Shown here piece after piece: positions 23,901 to 31,903 of a stretch of DNA of 64,000 nt. The translations under genes were made by a program, and so were the position numbers. The notes under the pieces were generated by a model that was not told the DNA's origin, searched no databases, and was given only the letters and a program-made list of their open reading frames with translations. The first letter of the stretch is position 1. Every line of letters starts with the position of its first letter. Source of the stretch: Nephrocerus scutellatus (lineage: Eukaryota; Arthropoda; Insecta; Diptera; Pipunculidae); assembly GCA_947095585.1 (NCBI GenBank), contig OX352761.1:23589777-23653776 (forward strand). Reading direction: 5' to 3'.

Positions 23901-26811
23901 AAGACAGGTGCTTCCGGGATGATTGCATATCGTTATCAGAAGAAGGACGGCGAATGGCAGTGGCTGCAAACGAGGTAGGTCCTTCAACATTTGGGAGACA
24001 CAGACTTTTTTTATTACGCAACTCCTTGCAGCTCTCGTCTTGTTTACAAGAACTCGAAGCCTGATTTTGTAATCTGCACTCATCGTCAATTAATGGACGA
24101 AGAAGGTCACGATCTGCTGGGCAAACGGACAATGGACTTTAAAGTGAGTTACCTTGATACTGGTCTCGCTTCGACGTATTTCTCGGAGGCTGATCAATTG
24201 GTTGCCGTGCCAAGTGGTTCGCCGAGTTCGTCGCTTCCGCCACCAGTGACTCCGACGAGGCCAAATCGCCGATATAAGACGCAATTGCGTGATTTCCTTT
24301 CGACGTGTCGATCAAAACGCAAAATGCAGCAACAACAACAGCAGCATCAACACCACCAACAGACCTCGCCATTGGGACAGGTGAGAAAAAAATGCATACA
24401 TGGATTCCAGGAGACTCTAAAGAAATGCTCATATTTTTGCAGGTAACTTCACCAGCGCCCGTTGTGGAATACCTCCCCGATCCGGCAGCTGCTGTAGCCG
24501 CTGCCTACTCAAATTTGAATCCAATGTATACAACTTCCCCGTATGCGGCTGCAGCCGCCGACAACATCTATATGAGTCCGTCGGTGCATTCGACGAACTT
24601 CTATACGGAAAATCTTTTTCCATATCGACTGCAAGGAGTGGGCGGCTACTACACGGACTACCATCATTCAGCGTCGCCCGCCTCGGCATATGTGACCAAT
24701 GGATTCCTGTCGTATGATGGTTATGCTATCGCTGCCAAAGATGACAAGTGGCAAGATACCGGAAAGTATTACAGTGGCTACAGCAGTGGCTACGGAAGTC
24801 CTACGTCTACTCCGCAGGTATAAACGGGCGGGGTCTATCAATTTTTTTTTTAGATACACACCACTTGCAGGCGGGATGATTCTGACTAAAACTGCTTTTA
24901 TCTACATACAGCAAATACCTCTAAAAACGCCAAAATCTTCACCTCAAGTGATGGAAGTCGTCTCGTGCTCCTCGAATGGTCCATCCCCCGTTAGCGGCAG
25001 TGTGGTAGCTGGATCATCAGTGAACGCTGCCAATCATCGATCTTCAAATGGTGGCAGTAGTGGCGGTGGCGGAGGTGGTGTTACACCAAAAATAGAAATT
25101 CCCCAACAGGATCCGTATGAGCGGCAAACGGTGCTCATGTGGGGAACTAATTCCAGTGGGACTCCTCTCAATTCAAGCAGATCAACAGCTGAACGATCTC
25201 CACAGAATACACCAACATCAAATGGCATTTACGTTGATAGAAACGCCGCCGACAGTGGTCATCCATCACATCAGAAGTGGAATGGCTCTGCCAGCAGAGA
25301 CACAAAGGACCCATCACCTGATTCCTATACCATACATCACACAGCAGCCCCCGAAGAAGACAGTGGCAATCTGTATTCCACGACATCTTCGGAGGCAGCA
25401 GCAGCAACGGCGGCGGCCGCACATCGAATTGCGGGAACATCATCATCAGCCGCCATCACGGGACACAATTCAGATCATCATCATCATCATTCAGCACACA
25501 ATCAGCATATGTCGGAGACAACGGCACTACAGCTGCATCATTCTTCAGCGCCTCACCACCACCACCACCCACAGCATCCACATCACAATACTCATCATCC
25601 GCATCATCCACAGCCACACCTACATCACCATCATCTACCGCCATCCTCGTCTACGTCTGCGCATTCGCAGCATGCTGCTGCTACTGCTGCTGCTGCTCAC
25701 CACCACCACCATCAACACGCTCACCACCAGCAATCTGCCATTGGCGCCAGCGGCAGCGAGGTATGGAGTCCTGCGTCATACTCGCAATACCAGTATTACA
25801 CATATCACCATCACCACCACCATCACGCAACCAGCACCACTCAGCACGCTAGCACTCAGTGAGTGTCGAGGAACAGATTGAAAAGAATCCAACAGCTTCC
25901 TAACTTCCCAACATCCCGCTCCAAGAGTAATTTCCCGCAGAACAAAGAGTTTTGTGTGTTCTAGTTTGTGTGTTTTAGTTCATGTTTAGCGTTATCACTT
26001 TCCATCTCTCTCTATTGCTCTCTCTCTATCACTCTCTTTTAAATTTCTATGCTCATCTCCTGGCTTTAACTTTTCTCCAACTAAACGTAGCTCGCTCGCA
26101 CTCACACGCTAAATAGAAAATAGAAAAAAAAAATTAGAACTTGATGACGCCAAGTCGCGCGCCTCGCAGAAAACAAACAAAAGAAAAACCATATTCCATT
26201 CTTATTCCAACCAACAGATCATCCTTGGAAGCCAACAACAGCAGGAACACGAACAACAACAACAACAACAACAACTATCATTTGCCGCAGGGCAGCAAGA
26301 CCAACGTTTATCAAGAGCATCACCATCCTGTACATCCCCATCAGGTGGATCTATTGGACACCAACACAACCACCACCACCAGCACCAGCAACTCCACGTA
26401 CAAACACAACCACAACAGCAACACCAACAACTACATCATCAACTGGCAATCATCGCATCACCAATTGTCATTGCATCAGTCCCACTTACACTCCCAATGC
26501 CAATTACCGCTGCCCCACCACCAACTCCGTCTTCATCGTCATCATCCTCATCCTCGATGTGCAGCGGAATCGGCATCGGCATTGGCGTCGGCATCGGCGT
26601 CGGCAGTGACGGCAGCAGCAACAGCAGCAACAGTGGTGCTGGCCTCAGCCATCCCCAGCGTATCCATCACATCTCCAATATCACGGCTCACACAGCTCTC
26701 GCATACGCATCCAATGCGTACATCAGCGGTGTGTCATCTGTCGATGGTCAGCCGGACGGGAGTCCTCTGTTGTCCTTCTCTGAGGTGACGAATACCCTGC
26801 TGAATCAGTAA
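2835..26811 (+). CDS. dys: dysfusion, bHLH-PAS transcription factor (partial, multi-exon)
   Basis: The protein is a nuclear transcription factor. In Drosophila, Dysfusion dimerises with the bHLH-PAS partner Tango and controls tracheal fusion-cell and leg-joint genes (established knowledge). Joining the exons 2835-2959, 16952-17041, 23265-23662, 23730-23836, 23896-23974, 24032-24380, 24443-24817 and 24912-25862 gives one continuous frame of 823 visible residues. PAS-A runs from about residue 42 ('ALNGFLMILTCEGEVFFATH') to 160. PAS-B with PAC runs from about 190 to 300 ('GKLILGYSDTELVNMGGYDL', 'DGEWQWLQT', 'DFVICTHRQ'). A Ser/Ala/Tyr-rich activation-type tail with Gln and His runs follows. The bHLH domain is missing because its exons lie left of the window. 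The end is uncertain: it is either the stop at 25862 or a splice to a further exon ending at 26811. The two large introns are swollen by transposons. The identity call rests on strong recognition of the PAS sequence, the NPAS4-like branch of the family. Confidence 0.93.
2960..4771 (+). other. dys: Start of 14 kb dys intron, no gene seen
   Basis: The intron begins with the donor 'gtaagc'. No conserved frame or repeat was recognised between 2960 and 4771. The short open frames here have no protein-like composition. The stretch could hold enhancers, but nothing in the sequence proves it. Confidence 0.5.
4772..4890 (-). mobile_element. RTE 3'-end fragment
   Basis: The segment containing 'ctctccaccagtcccgattt' and 'tgtatgctttgtcggcc' matches the extreme 3' part of the RTE copies at about 7790-7890 and 12600-12690. 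It is a degraded relic of about 120 bp. Confidence 0.55.
5213..6534 (-). mobile_element. Nearly intact DD41D (rosa-type) mariner transposon
   Basis: The element is flanked by TA at 5211-5212 and 6535-6536. Its terminal inverted repeats match over about 24 bases with a few differences; both ends contain 'ggtgttttttta' followed by an 'agaggtt'- or 'ggaggttt'-like stretch. Length is about 1.32 kb, typical of mariner elements. One transposase frame runs nearly end to end on the minus strand (see 5337-6422). It sits in the 14 kb dys intron, antisense to dys. The high integrity points to a more recent insertion than the other transposons here. Confidence 0.9.
5337..6422 (-). pseudogene. DD41D mariner transposase, one premature stop
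   Basis: The frame runs from an ATG at 6422 to a stop at 5337, 361 codons, interrupted only by a TAA at codon 32 (6329-6327). The N-terminal helix-turn-helix begins 'MNRLTPEQRFQIVEIYF'. The catalytic blocks are 'ILFSDEAHFLLNGYVNKQN', 'MWFQQDGATCHTARET' and 'DLTPLDYFLWGYVKSLVY'. There are 41 residues between the second and third catalytic Asp, which places it in the DD41D group rather than classical DD34D mariners. The stop removes the start of the DNA-binding domain from any downstream product, so the copy is probably dead for transposition, although the catalytic part is unbroken for about 300 residues. Confidence 0.9.
6780..7690 (-). mobile_element. Decayed mariner of a second type
   Basis: The minus-strand reading shows scattered transposase motifs. 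An N-terminal block contains 'TPPDKRIIRRLVKKFEST' (about 7520-7590). Then come 'GVIGPYFFFNNAGNTVTVS' (about 7060-7120) and a 'CDLMPLEFFIRDYVESKVYA'-like third-Asp region (about 6840-6900). Frames are broken many times, and the third catalytic Asp appears as Glu. It differs from the neighbouring DD41D copy in sequence. A fragment of the same kind lies at 51238-51545. The ends were not resolved. Confidence 0.6.
7735..8985 (-). mobile_element. RTE retrotransposon, 3' half joined to 5' end
   Basis: The 3' terminus carries the same (ATC)n-type end 'tcatcatcatatttggctc' seen in other copies. The C-terminal RTE region and the last part of RT are recognisable up to about 8806. There the sequence jumps to the element's 5' region (8812-8985), which also occurs at 31700-31903 and includes 'ccaccacgtggaggtttaat'. 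The central RT and endonuclease are therefore deleted. Frames are broken throughout. Confidence 0.75.
8986..11689 (+). other. dys intron stretch, nothing recognised
   Basis: These 2.7 kb contain no recognisable exon, RNA gene or transposon motif. Open frames at 9802-10107 and 10217-10444 have no known domain and no splice context that would make them convincing. Confidence 0.45.
11690..12536 (+). mobile_element. Jockey-clade retrotransposon remnant
   Basis: The + strand shows a decayed endonuclease start, 'ICYWNANGLCQRKLELE' followed by 'HIDIMLVSENSSNAKK', the typical opening of Jockey ORF2. Later there is an RT piece reading 'NIYRPISLLPISAKIFEKLV' at about 12455-12505. Stops and frameshifts are frequent. 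It ends abruptly at the 3' tail of the RTE copy starting at 12539, which suggests that RTE inserted into it. Confidence 0.7.
12539..15181 (-). mobile_element. Longest RTE-clade retrotransposon copy
   Basis: The element reads on the minus strand. The 3' end is the '(atc)n' tail 'atcatcatcatatttggctc'. The RT frame at 13942-12944 is followed by a C-terminal region. Upstream, the apurinic endonuclease domain reads 'ATRNQIDHVLIDRL' and 'VDSDHYLVGMD' at about 14540-14660. The similarity to the RTE/BovB type of protein ('NNKAPGSDGIPAELIK', 'CSDYRGITLLSTAYNIFSS', 'LAYADDIDIVG') sets the clade. The full unit here is about 2.6 kb and lacks the 5' part seen at 31700-31903. There are several frame breaks, so it is not autonomous as read. 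Confidence 0.88.
12944..13942 (-). pseudogene. RTE reverse transcriptase domain, 332-codon open stretch
   Basis: This frame encodes most of the palm and fingers of a non-LTR reverse transcriptase. It contains the GSDGIPAELIK block, 'MPEDWRRGILCPIHKKGD', 'GFIPGKSTTDQIY', 'GFRQGDGLACVLF' and the catalytic 'AYADDIDIVG'. It ends in a shifted frame just after 'HINESKTTYMVA', where related copies continue into the C-terminal region. It is the best-preserved RT in the window but is severed from its endonuclease by frame breaks near 13943-14350. Confidence 0.85.
15182..16951 (+). other. dys intron, no gene recognised
   Basis: This is AT-rich intron. A short A/T and CT-rich stretch lies near 15930-16140. 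The acceptor 'ttttcttttcag' for the next dys exon ends at 16951. Confidence 0.5.
16952..17041 (+). CDS. dys: dys exon opening PAS-A
   Basis: This 90-nt exon is in phase 0 at both ends, with acceptor 'cttttcag' and donor 'gtaagc'. It encodes exactly 30 residues, beginning 'ALNGFLMILTCEGEVFFATH' and ending 'SIESYLGFHQ'. This is the first beta strands and helix of PAS-A. The next exon continues 'SDIVHQSVYELVHSEDREEL'. Confidence 0.93.
17042..17559 (+). other. dys intron, first part
   Basis: AT-rich intron following the donor 'gtaagc'. Nothing else was recognised before the LOA-like element starts at about 17560. Confidence 0.5.
17560..20170 (-). mobile_element. Decayed LOA/R1-group retrotransposon, most of ORF2
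   Basis: The minus strand preserves endonuclease at about 19966-19580 ('LQTNLHKLICKYGESEA', 'LLTEHRVCFNIFPRRR'). An inter-domain segment follows at 19343-19041 ('WWKDHLAKLRKKVRKLFN'). The RT is at 18642-17725 ('PKSYRPISLTSIVLKTIERL', 'AYRKGKSTEGAIH', 'GCRKGEILSPLLWSQVID', and the altered catalytic site 'GSADDLTIFI'). A C-terminal 'WGLNPKMVHWMYTM' lies near 17650. Frameshifts and stops are numerous. It is antisense to dys inside the 6.2 kb intron. Clade assignment is by motif resemblance. Confidence 0.75.
20171..21129 (+). other. dys intron, nothing recognised
   Basis: AT-rich intron between two LOA-like fragments. No convincing coding frame was found. Confidence 0.45.
21130..21760 (-). mobile_element. 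LOA-like 3' fragment with RNase H tail and C-terminal Cys/His knuckle
   Basis: The minus strand reads 'NELTKKGTTLPLLPENGSLG' (end of RNase H), then 'KKGVITGHCLIGKHTARL' and 'FCRSCMEQKT' with a following Cys cluster. The same C-terminal module occurs at 48660-48920 on the other strand ('GVITGHYLIGKHAERLGVFF'). It is a truncated relic in the dys intron. Confidence 0.7.
21761..23264 (+). other. dys intron, last part
   Basis: No repeat or gene was recognised. The intron ends with the strong acceptor 'ttccgcccctttag' at 23264. Confidence 0.5.
23265..23662 (+). CDS. dys: dys exon, rest of PAS-A
   Basis: This 398-nt exon starts 'SDIVHQSVYELVHSEDREEL' and reads through 'FTVRFRCLLDNTSGFLRLDI' and 'GLFAYCTPFGPPSLLEIPHK' to 'LDLSLVSMDQ'. 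It ends after two bases of an Arg codon at the donor 'gtgagt'. This completes PAS-A and the inter-PAS linker. Confidence 0.93.
23730..23836 (+). CDS. dys: dys exon, start of PAS-B
   Basis: A 67-nt intron precedes this 107-nt exon. The first base completes the Arg codon, followed by 'GKLILGYSDTELVNMGGYDL' and 'VHFDDLGYVASAHQE'. It ends after the first base of a Leu codon, with donor 'gtgagt'. This is the front half of PAS-B. Confidence 0.92.
23896..23974 (+). CDS. dys: dys exon, PAS-B core
   Basis: This 79-nt exon follows a 59-nt intron and has acceptor 'ttgtttacag' and donor 'gtaggt'. It encodes 'LKTGASGMIAYRYQKKDGEW' and 'QWLQT', with split Leu and Ser codons at its edges that match the neighbouring exons. 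Confidence 0.92.
24032..24380 (+). CDS. dys: dys exon, PAC region and Gln/His run
   Basis: This 349-nt exon reads 'SRLVYKNSKPDFVICTHRQL', closing PAS-B. It continues 'GKRTMDFKVSYLDTGLASTY', a Ser/Pro-rich stretch, a basic segment 'RYKTQLRDFLSTCRSKRK' and a short Gln/His run. It ends in phase 0 at the donor 'gtgaga'. Confidence 0.9.
24443..24817 (+). CDS. dys: dys exon, Ala/Tyr-rich region
   Basis: This 375-nt exon runs from phase 0 to phase 0. It begins 'VTSPAPVVEYLPDPAAAVAA' and is rich in Ala, Ser and Tyr, ending 'SGYGSPTSTPQ'. The donor is 'gtataa'. If the following intron were retained, a stop would occur one codon later, giving a short isoform. Confidence 0.88.
24912..25862 (+). CDS. 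dys: dys C-terminal exon, Ser/His-rich
   Basis: This exon follows a 94-nt intron and starts 'QIPLKTPKSSPQVMEVVSCS'. It runs through Gly, Ser, Ala and long His-rich repeats to 'STTQHASTQ' and a TGA at 25860-25862. Low-complexity His/Gln/Ala runs are typical of fly transcription-factor tails. Two internal donors are present. One, 'gaggtatgg', cuts after 25760 in phase 0. The other, 'cagtgagtg', spans the stop itself. Either could splice to the open region at 26218, so this stop may not be used in all transcripts. Confidence 0.85.
   Translation, partial: QIPLKTPKSSPQVMEVVSCSSNGPSPVSGSVVAGSSVNAANHRSSNGGSSGGGGGGVTPKIEIPQQDPYERQTVLMWGTNSSGTPLNSSRSTAERSPQNTPTSNGIYVDRNAADSGHPSHQKWNGSASRDTKDPSPDSYTIHHTAAPEEDSGNLYSTTSSEAAAATAAAAHRIAGTSSSAAITGHNSDHHHHHSAHNQHMSETTALQLHHSSAPHHHHHPQHPHHNTHHPHHPQPHLHHHHLPPSSSTSAHSQHAAATAAAAHHHHHQHAHHQQSAIGASGSEVWSPASYSQYQYYTYHHHHHHHATSTTQHASTQ
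26218..26811 (+). CDS. dys: Possible alternative last coding exon of dys
   Basis: A stop-free frame runs from 26113 to the TAA at 26809-26811. Read from the acceptor 'ttattccaaccaacag' (ending 26217), it gives a Gln/His-rich start ('GSQQQQEHEQQQQQQQ'). Then come Ser and Gly-Ile repeats, and it ends 'GSPLLSFSEVTNTLLNQ'. The terminus does not look random. It joins in phase 0 to the internal donor after 25760 in the preceding exon, giving 987 visible residues. The alternative donor at 25858 would instead enter a second open frame ending at 26788. Exon use is inferred, not proved. Confidence 0.5.
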   Translation: MILGSQQQQEHEQQQQQQQLSFAAGQQDQRLSRASPSCTSPSGGSIGHQHNHHHQHQQLHVQTQPQQQHQQLHHQLAIIASPIVIASVPLTLPMPITAAPPPTPSSSSSSSSSMCSGIGIGIGVGIGVGSDGSSNSSNSGAGLSHPQRIHHISNITAHTALAYASNAYISGVSSVDGQPDGSPLLSFSEVTNTLLNQ

Positions 26812-26994
26812 CGAACTAAATGAGCGCGGCGGGCAAAAGTCAAAATCGCTTATTTAAATGTGGCGTGGCATTTGGATTAGACCTGGAACCCTTTGTTAAA
26901 ATTTCTGGAATTTTTGTACACGAGTACATTTACGGAACTTTTTGCTATAGACATACGATATTCAAAAGGCTCGTTAGCTTCTATTGACCTCTAT

Positions 26995-27560
26995 AGCACA
27001 GGGTTAAAGTCGGAGGTAGGGTAGGTATAGTGGTGGTCCGCGTCACCTAAGTGAGGGCCTCAAATAGCGCTAGAGTGTGCCGTTTGTAATCACAGACCTC
27101 TGGAGACACTATGACGTGATAGGTATCTGGAAATTGTTATAACCAACCTATAGCGTTCAGGTACGAGATCATCCGAAAACTCCCACAGGTCGGCAAAGAA
27201 AGGTTTTTTTTTCAATCGGAAGCCCGCCAGGGCTGGATATTTGCAGAGAAAATGAATGAAAGTTTCCCTCTCATTTACATCACAGCAACATCTGCAAAAT
27301 ATATTATGCGGGATTCCCAGTTTAGCTGCCTACTAGCCAATGGCCAGTGATTATAACAACGACTCTGGAAATATCTTTCCGCAATCTGAAGATTTATTTT
27401 TATTGTTGGAAGACCATATCGCCCTCGATCAAGCCATTCCACCTTAGTTGAGCCTTGGTGGTATTGAAGGTTCCCTGGCGGAGCTCAATTGATAGCAGAC
27501 TCTCTTCATGTATTCGATGTTCAATGTTACGCCCTTCTTCGACACTACGTCCGCTTTCTG
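26995..27560 (-). mobile_element. LOA-like 3' fragment
   Basis: The minus strand reads 'KLGIPHNIFCRCC', then 'NERETFIHFLCKYPALAGF', the Cys/His knuckle found at the C-terminus of this retrotransposon type (compare 48660-48920). Upstream residues resemble the 'GHC..G.HA.RLG' module in degraded form. It lies just past the dys 3' end, in opposite orientation. Confidence 0.65.
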
Positions 27561-28109
27561 ATTGCTGTCAATGTCGGCTTTAGAAGTCATGAGTCTATTT
27601 AACCCCAAAAACTTAAAACTTTTATTACTGTCAAGACTGGAAGGAAGGAATCAATAATTTTGTTATTTTTAGAAGAGTCTGTCCCTTAGTTTTGTGGTTT
27701 TGTGGTAACATTAACATCTAATTTTTAATTATCTTTATCCCAGTCCGTAGAGAATGCCTTTTTTAACCTAGCGAAAGAAAGAAGTAAGCCCTCAATAGAG
27801 TCCATGATACCAAGAACCGGTATGATGAGATCCTACGTAAGGTCTGTTTAATAGTCCGAGTGTGTGTGCCTCACAACTCAATTACCTTCTTAGCCCGAAA
27901 AATCTACAGAGTTGCAAGCGCATGATTTCTAAACTGATGTCGTTCTAGCCGAGGAAGACATCTATTGTCCATATAATATTGCGTTCTGTTCAAATATTCC
28001 CACAATTCTGCGGAGGCTTTTCCATTATTCTTATTCCTCTGGAGTCTTCCCAAGGAGCCTGATACCAAAAAGGCGAACCGTCATCCCTTTTCTCGTACCG
28101 ACCGATTGC
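27561..28109. other. Intergenic, nothing recognised
   Basis: No gene or repeat was identified. Confidence 0.4.
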
Positions 28110-29100
28110 GCTAACATTAATTGCGAGCCCGAAGGCCGAAGCTAATAATCAGAGGACAAGAAAATTTTTCTAGCGTACGTGTGTCGGGTTGTCGGGTTGT
28201 CGGGTTGTCGGGTTGTCGGGTTGTACGTTTCTCCGGTTGTATATCGCGACTTCTACCAGTCAGAATTTGATGGGACTTTTTTTTTTAAAATACTTCTTTT
28301 AAAACTTGGCTTGCGATGACGTGACGCGTGTCACGTGTCGCGCGTCGCGTGTGGCGCATGTAAATTATTTTTTTTAAATACTTGTTTTTAGACTTGCTGT
28401 GCTATGACGTGTCGCGCATCACGTGTGGCGCGTGTATATTTTTTAAATACTTGTTTTAAAACTTGACTTGCGGTGACGTGACGCGTGTCATGTGTTGAGC
28501 GTCGCGAGTTTCGCGTGTAATTTTTTATTTAAATACTTGTTTTTAGACTTGCTGTGCTGTGTGTGGCGCGTGCAATTTTTTTTTTAAATACTTTTTTTAA
28601 AACTAGGCTTGCGGAGACGTGACACATGTCGCGCGTCGCGGGTGGCGCGTGTAAATTTTTTTTAAAAAAAGGTACTTGTTTTAAAACTTGACTTGCGATG
28701 ACTTGACGCAACGCGTGTCACGTGTCGCGTGTGGCGCATGTAAATTATTTTTTTTAAATACTTGTTCTTAGACTTGCTGTGCTATGACGTGTCGCGCGTC
28801 ACGTGTGGCGCGTGTATATTTTTTAAGTACTTGTTTTAAAACTTGGCTTGCGGTGACGTGACCCGTGTCACGTGTTGAGCGTCGCGAGTTTCGCGTGTAA
28901 TTTTTTTTTTAAATGCTTGTTTTAAAACAATTGTTAAGCGCTCAGGTTGCGATGGTGTAATTTTGAGTTTTTTTTTATTCATAGGGGTTAGGAAAAAAAT
29001 GTTTATTTAAAAGTAAAATCCCTTTAAGATAATTCAGTCTTTAGGCTGAATTACAACTATTCATATGGCGAGCTGAGAAGCTCGCTTTACTATCTTACTT
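28110..29100 (+). repeat. Dispersed repeat carrying a CpG-rich higher-order minisatellite
   Basis: The flanks (28115-28275 and 28919-28990) match a second locus at 61612-61812 closely, sharing 'cttctaccagtcagaatttg' and 'ttattcataggggtt'. In this copy the middle is expanded. Five 8-bp units of 'gtcgggtt' lie at about 28187-28226. At 28288-28910 follow about eight alternating units of 55-88 bp, each an A/T tract plus a CpG-rich core such as 'gtgacgtgacgcgtgtcacg'. The block at about 28327-28520 recurs at about 28707-28910 nearly unchanged, so a three-unit higher-order repeat with a period near 380 bp exists. Confidence 0.8.
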
Positions 29101-29104
29101 TTAA

Positions 29105-29640
29105 AGGTCATGGAAAACCTGATAAATCGTAAGCTTATGCAATACCTTGAATCTCAGGAAAACCTTAGTGACCGGTAGTATGGTTTTCGAAGGCAACGTT
29201 TTATATATGATCTGATGGCATATCTCACTGAAAAGTAGAAACCGTCTATTCACAAATTTGGTGAAAGTAAAGTTGTTCTACTGTTCTACTTAAGGCATTT
29301 GACAGAGTCCGGCATCAAGCTCTTTTGTCGGAAATGAATGGAATTGAAAGACCCTGCTCATTTGGACTTACAACGAACTTTCTGACCCTTCAATCCAGGT
29401 CGTATTGGACGGTTTCCAATCGAATGTTCACTGCATAAACGCCGGCGTTCCAAAAGGTTCTGTTTTGTCTCCTACACTCTTTTTAATTTTCATTATTGAT
29501 CTCCTATCCGCTTCTTCCAATCCGATTCATTCTTTCGCTGACGACAGCACTGGTAATAGCTTTTCACATGATTCCACGCTTCTGGACGACGCCCTTCTTC
29601 ATTGCAAGTGCAACTCGAACAACAACGTATGTTAAACATG
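29105..29640 (+). mobile_element. CR1-like non-LTR reverse transcriptase fragment
   Basis: The + strand contains a decayed RT with 'NLINRKLMQYLESQENLSD' and then 'AGVPKGSVLSPTLFLIFIID' and 'NPIHSFADDSTGNS', which holds the catalytic A-D-D. Frameshifts separate these parts. The style ('SNPIHSFADDST') matches the CR1/L2 branch. A related piece lies at 36140-37095. Confidence 0.65.
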
Positions 29641-29848
29641 TTAAATTCTGACCTCTACAGAATAACCAGATAACAAGGGGACTACACAATAGAGTAGAAT
29701 TTAATGCTTCCAAAATCCAATTCTGTCTTCTGTCGTCTAAATCGTCTTCTTAAATCTCCAACCTTTATCAATGAATGGATCTCACATCAAAGAAACTAAA
29801 AACTCTTAATACTTGGTATGTGGGTCAACCACAAGAATGCTTTGAAAA

Positions 29849-31903
29849 GTTTCATCATCATATTTGGTCCTACAATCGGGGTCCGGTCCTGACCTCCTGC
29901 AAAAAGTCACTCCACCGGTCCCGATTTTGAGCCGATGTCATTCAGTTTCGTATCCATAAACTCTTGGCGTCCTGGTCTACACCATCCTTCCAGCGTAGGC
30001 TTGGCCATCCTCGCTGTCGGTTCCATAAATCTTACCGCAAAGGACTTTCCGATAGGTGTTCTGCTCACCAGAGCCTACCAAGCTTAATTCTCTTCACGAT
30101 GTCAACATCGCGGTAACGCTCGTATGTCTCATCATTATAGAGTCTCCGGAATCGTCCTTCCTCACATACGAAGCCAACAATTATCCGCAAGAATTTTCTC
30201 TTGAACGCGGCTAAAAGTTCAGAATGCTTTTTGCTAAGCACCCAAGGCTCGATTCCAGATGTAAGTGCTGGTATGAACATTGTCTTATATACCAGCATGT
30301 TAGCTGTTAATTTCCTGGATTTGAAGAGTCTTGACAAACTTTGTTGGCTTTCACCAACCGTGCGCGTATTTCTGGTTCCATGCTGTTATCGGCGAGATAG
30401 TTAAAGGATTGCACTACTTCAAATTCGCGCTCCACTATTTGAATTAAGGGACCAATGTTGGATCTTCACTCGCAGACGTGGGCCACCATGTACTTTGTTT
30501 TGCTCTCATTTATGTGCAGCCCTAGATTTCGTGCCGCCTGTTCGATCTGGATAAAAGCTTCCTGTACGCAGGCCAGGCCATCCTCTTGTCGGACCCCGTT
30601 ATAGGTGTTGAATGGGCTTGATAGTGATCCGGATATTTTTAGTTGGCTTATAACATTGGTCATGGTCAACCTACATAGTCGTGTCAGTTTATTTGGGATG
30701 CCAAATTCTCTAATGGCTTTATAAAGCTCTGCTCCGGCTATGCTAACATAGGCGGCTTTAAAGTCTATAAAAAGATAGTGTGGTGAGTTTTGAAACTCTA
30801 TTTTTCTTTTTCCATTTCCTGCCTAAAGTTGTAAATCTGATCAGTTGTATGGGGATGTTGGGTGAACTGGGTGTACTGGGTGCACACTAATGACAGTATT
30901 CTGAAGGCGTGTCCATTGCTTTTCTACGCCTAACATTTAAGCTCCAGGACTTGGTCTCCCTGCATTTAGGGCGTATCCTATCGCTCGACCGTAGTTGCTT
31001 CTGGTCTCTTCGTTGCGAAGGGCAGCCGTGTTGAATCTGTATTGATTTGCGGATGCTGTCTTTCATCCGCGCTCGGAGCACCATACCAACAAAATAGTGG
31101 TCCAAGTAGACGTTGGTACCTTGGTACGTTCGTACCGTCATCAGGTTAGGGTTGTGGCGACGGTCTAACTACACCGAGTCTATCTGGTTGCTGGTTGCTA
31201 GTGGCTCCATCAGGAAATACCCAGGTTGCTTTTGTTAGGCATGGAATTACCGTTCGACTGATGCAAAGAATTCTTCGTTTCCATCATCTGGGGAATCCCC
31301 TGTAGGTGCGTGAACGTTTATGAGGCTTATGTTTTTAAATTTGCCCGCACGCGAAGGGTGTATAGCCGTTCATTTACTGCTTTAAAGCCGATAACGGTGG
31401 GTTTCATTATTTTGCTGACTAGAAACCCCATCTTGAGCACATGATGTCTTGCATGACAGCTGGAATATATGTCATATTCTTGTAAGACACCATTCCCCGT
31501 CCACCGCATCTCCTGGATTGCTGTTTTGTCAGCCTTATATTTAGACAGGGAATCGGTCAGCTCGAGCTCTATAAAGTGAGCGTACGTTCCATGAGAAAAT
31601 TCTTAAATCGTTTGTTTAGCCGTTTTCGTTGCCGTGGTCGTCGTTCATCAGTGTATCCGAGGCTGATTTTGGGTTCCGTAATAATAATTTAACTGTTTAC
31701 GGGCAAGGTTATTTGCCTCGCGCAAACCTTACTTTGAAGGGGCTAGCCCGATACCACTTTTCTGCATTGGAGGAAAATTACCGGAGGCCACCACGTGGAG
31801 GCTTAATCACACTTCCACCAATCAGATATAGTTACGGCCACCTGCAATTCTAGAGCATTCTGTGTTATTCCCCCTATTCTGCTGATGGCTGACCGCCAAT
31901 TCC
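29849..31903 (-). mobile_element. RTE retrotransposon, decayed, both ends present
   Basis: The 3' tail 'tttcatcatcatatttgg' lies at 29849. The C-terminal region (30065-30337) reads 'HSELLAAFKRKFLRIIVGF' and 'DETYERYRDVDIVKRIKLG'. RT is largely deleted. The endonuclease region is at about 30900-31560, and the 5' region with 'gaggccaccacgtggaggct' ends near 31900 at 'ggctgaccgccaa', the same 5' limit as the copy ending at about 8985. The shared end positions suggest that both are true element ends rather than random breaks. Confidence 0.75.

Noticed and set aside
24090..24432. Minus-strand frames opposite the dys PAS-B/Gln exon
   Set aside because: Antisense shadows of a clear dys exon with no splice signals of their own.
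25117..25881. 254-residue open frame overlapping the dys C-terminal exon in another frame
   Set aside because: It is a shifted reading of the CAT/CAC/GCA-rich repeats of dys, with no start context and biased composition (Ile/His/Thr repeats).
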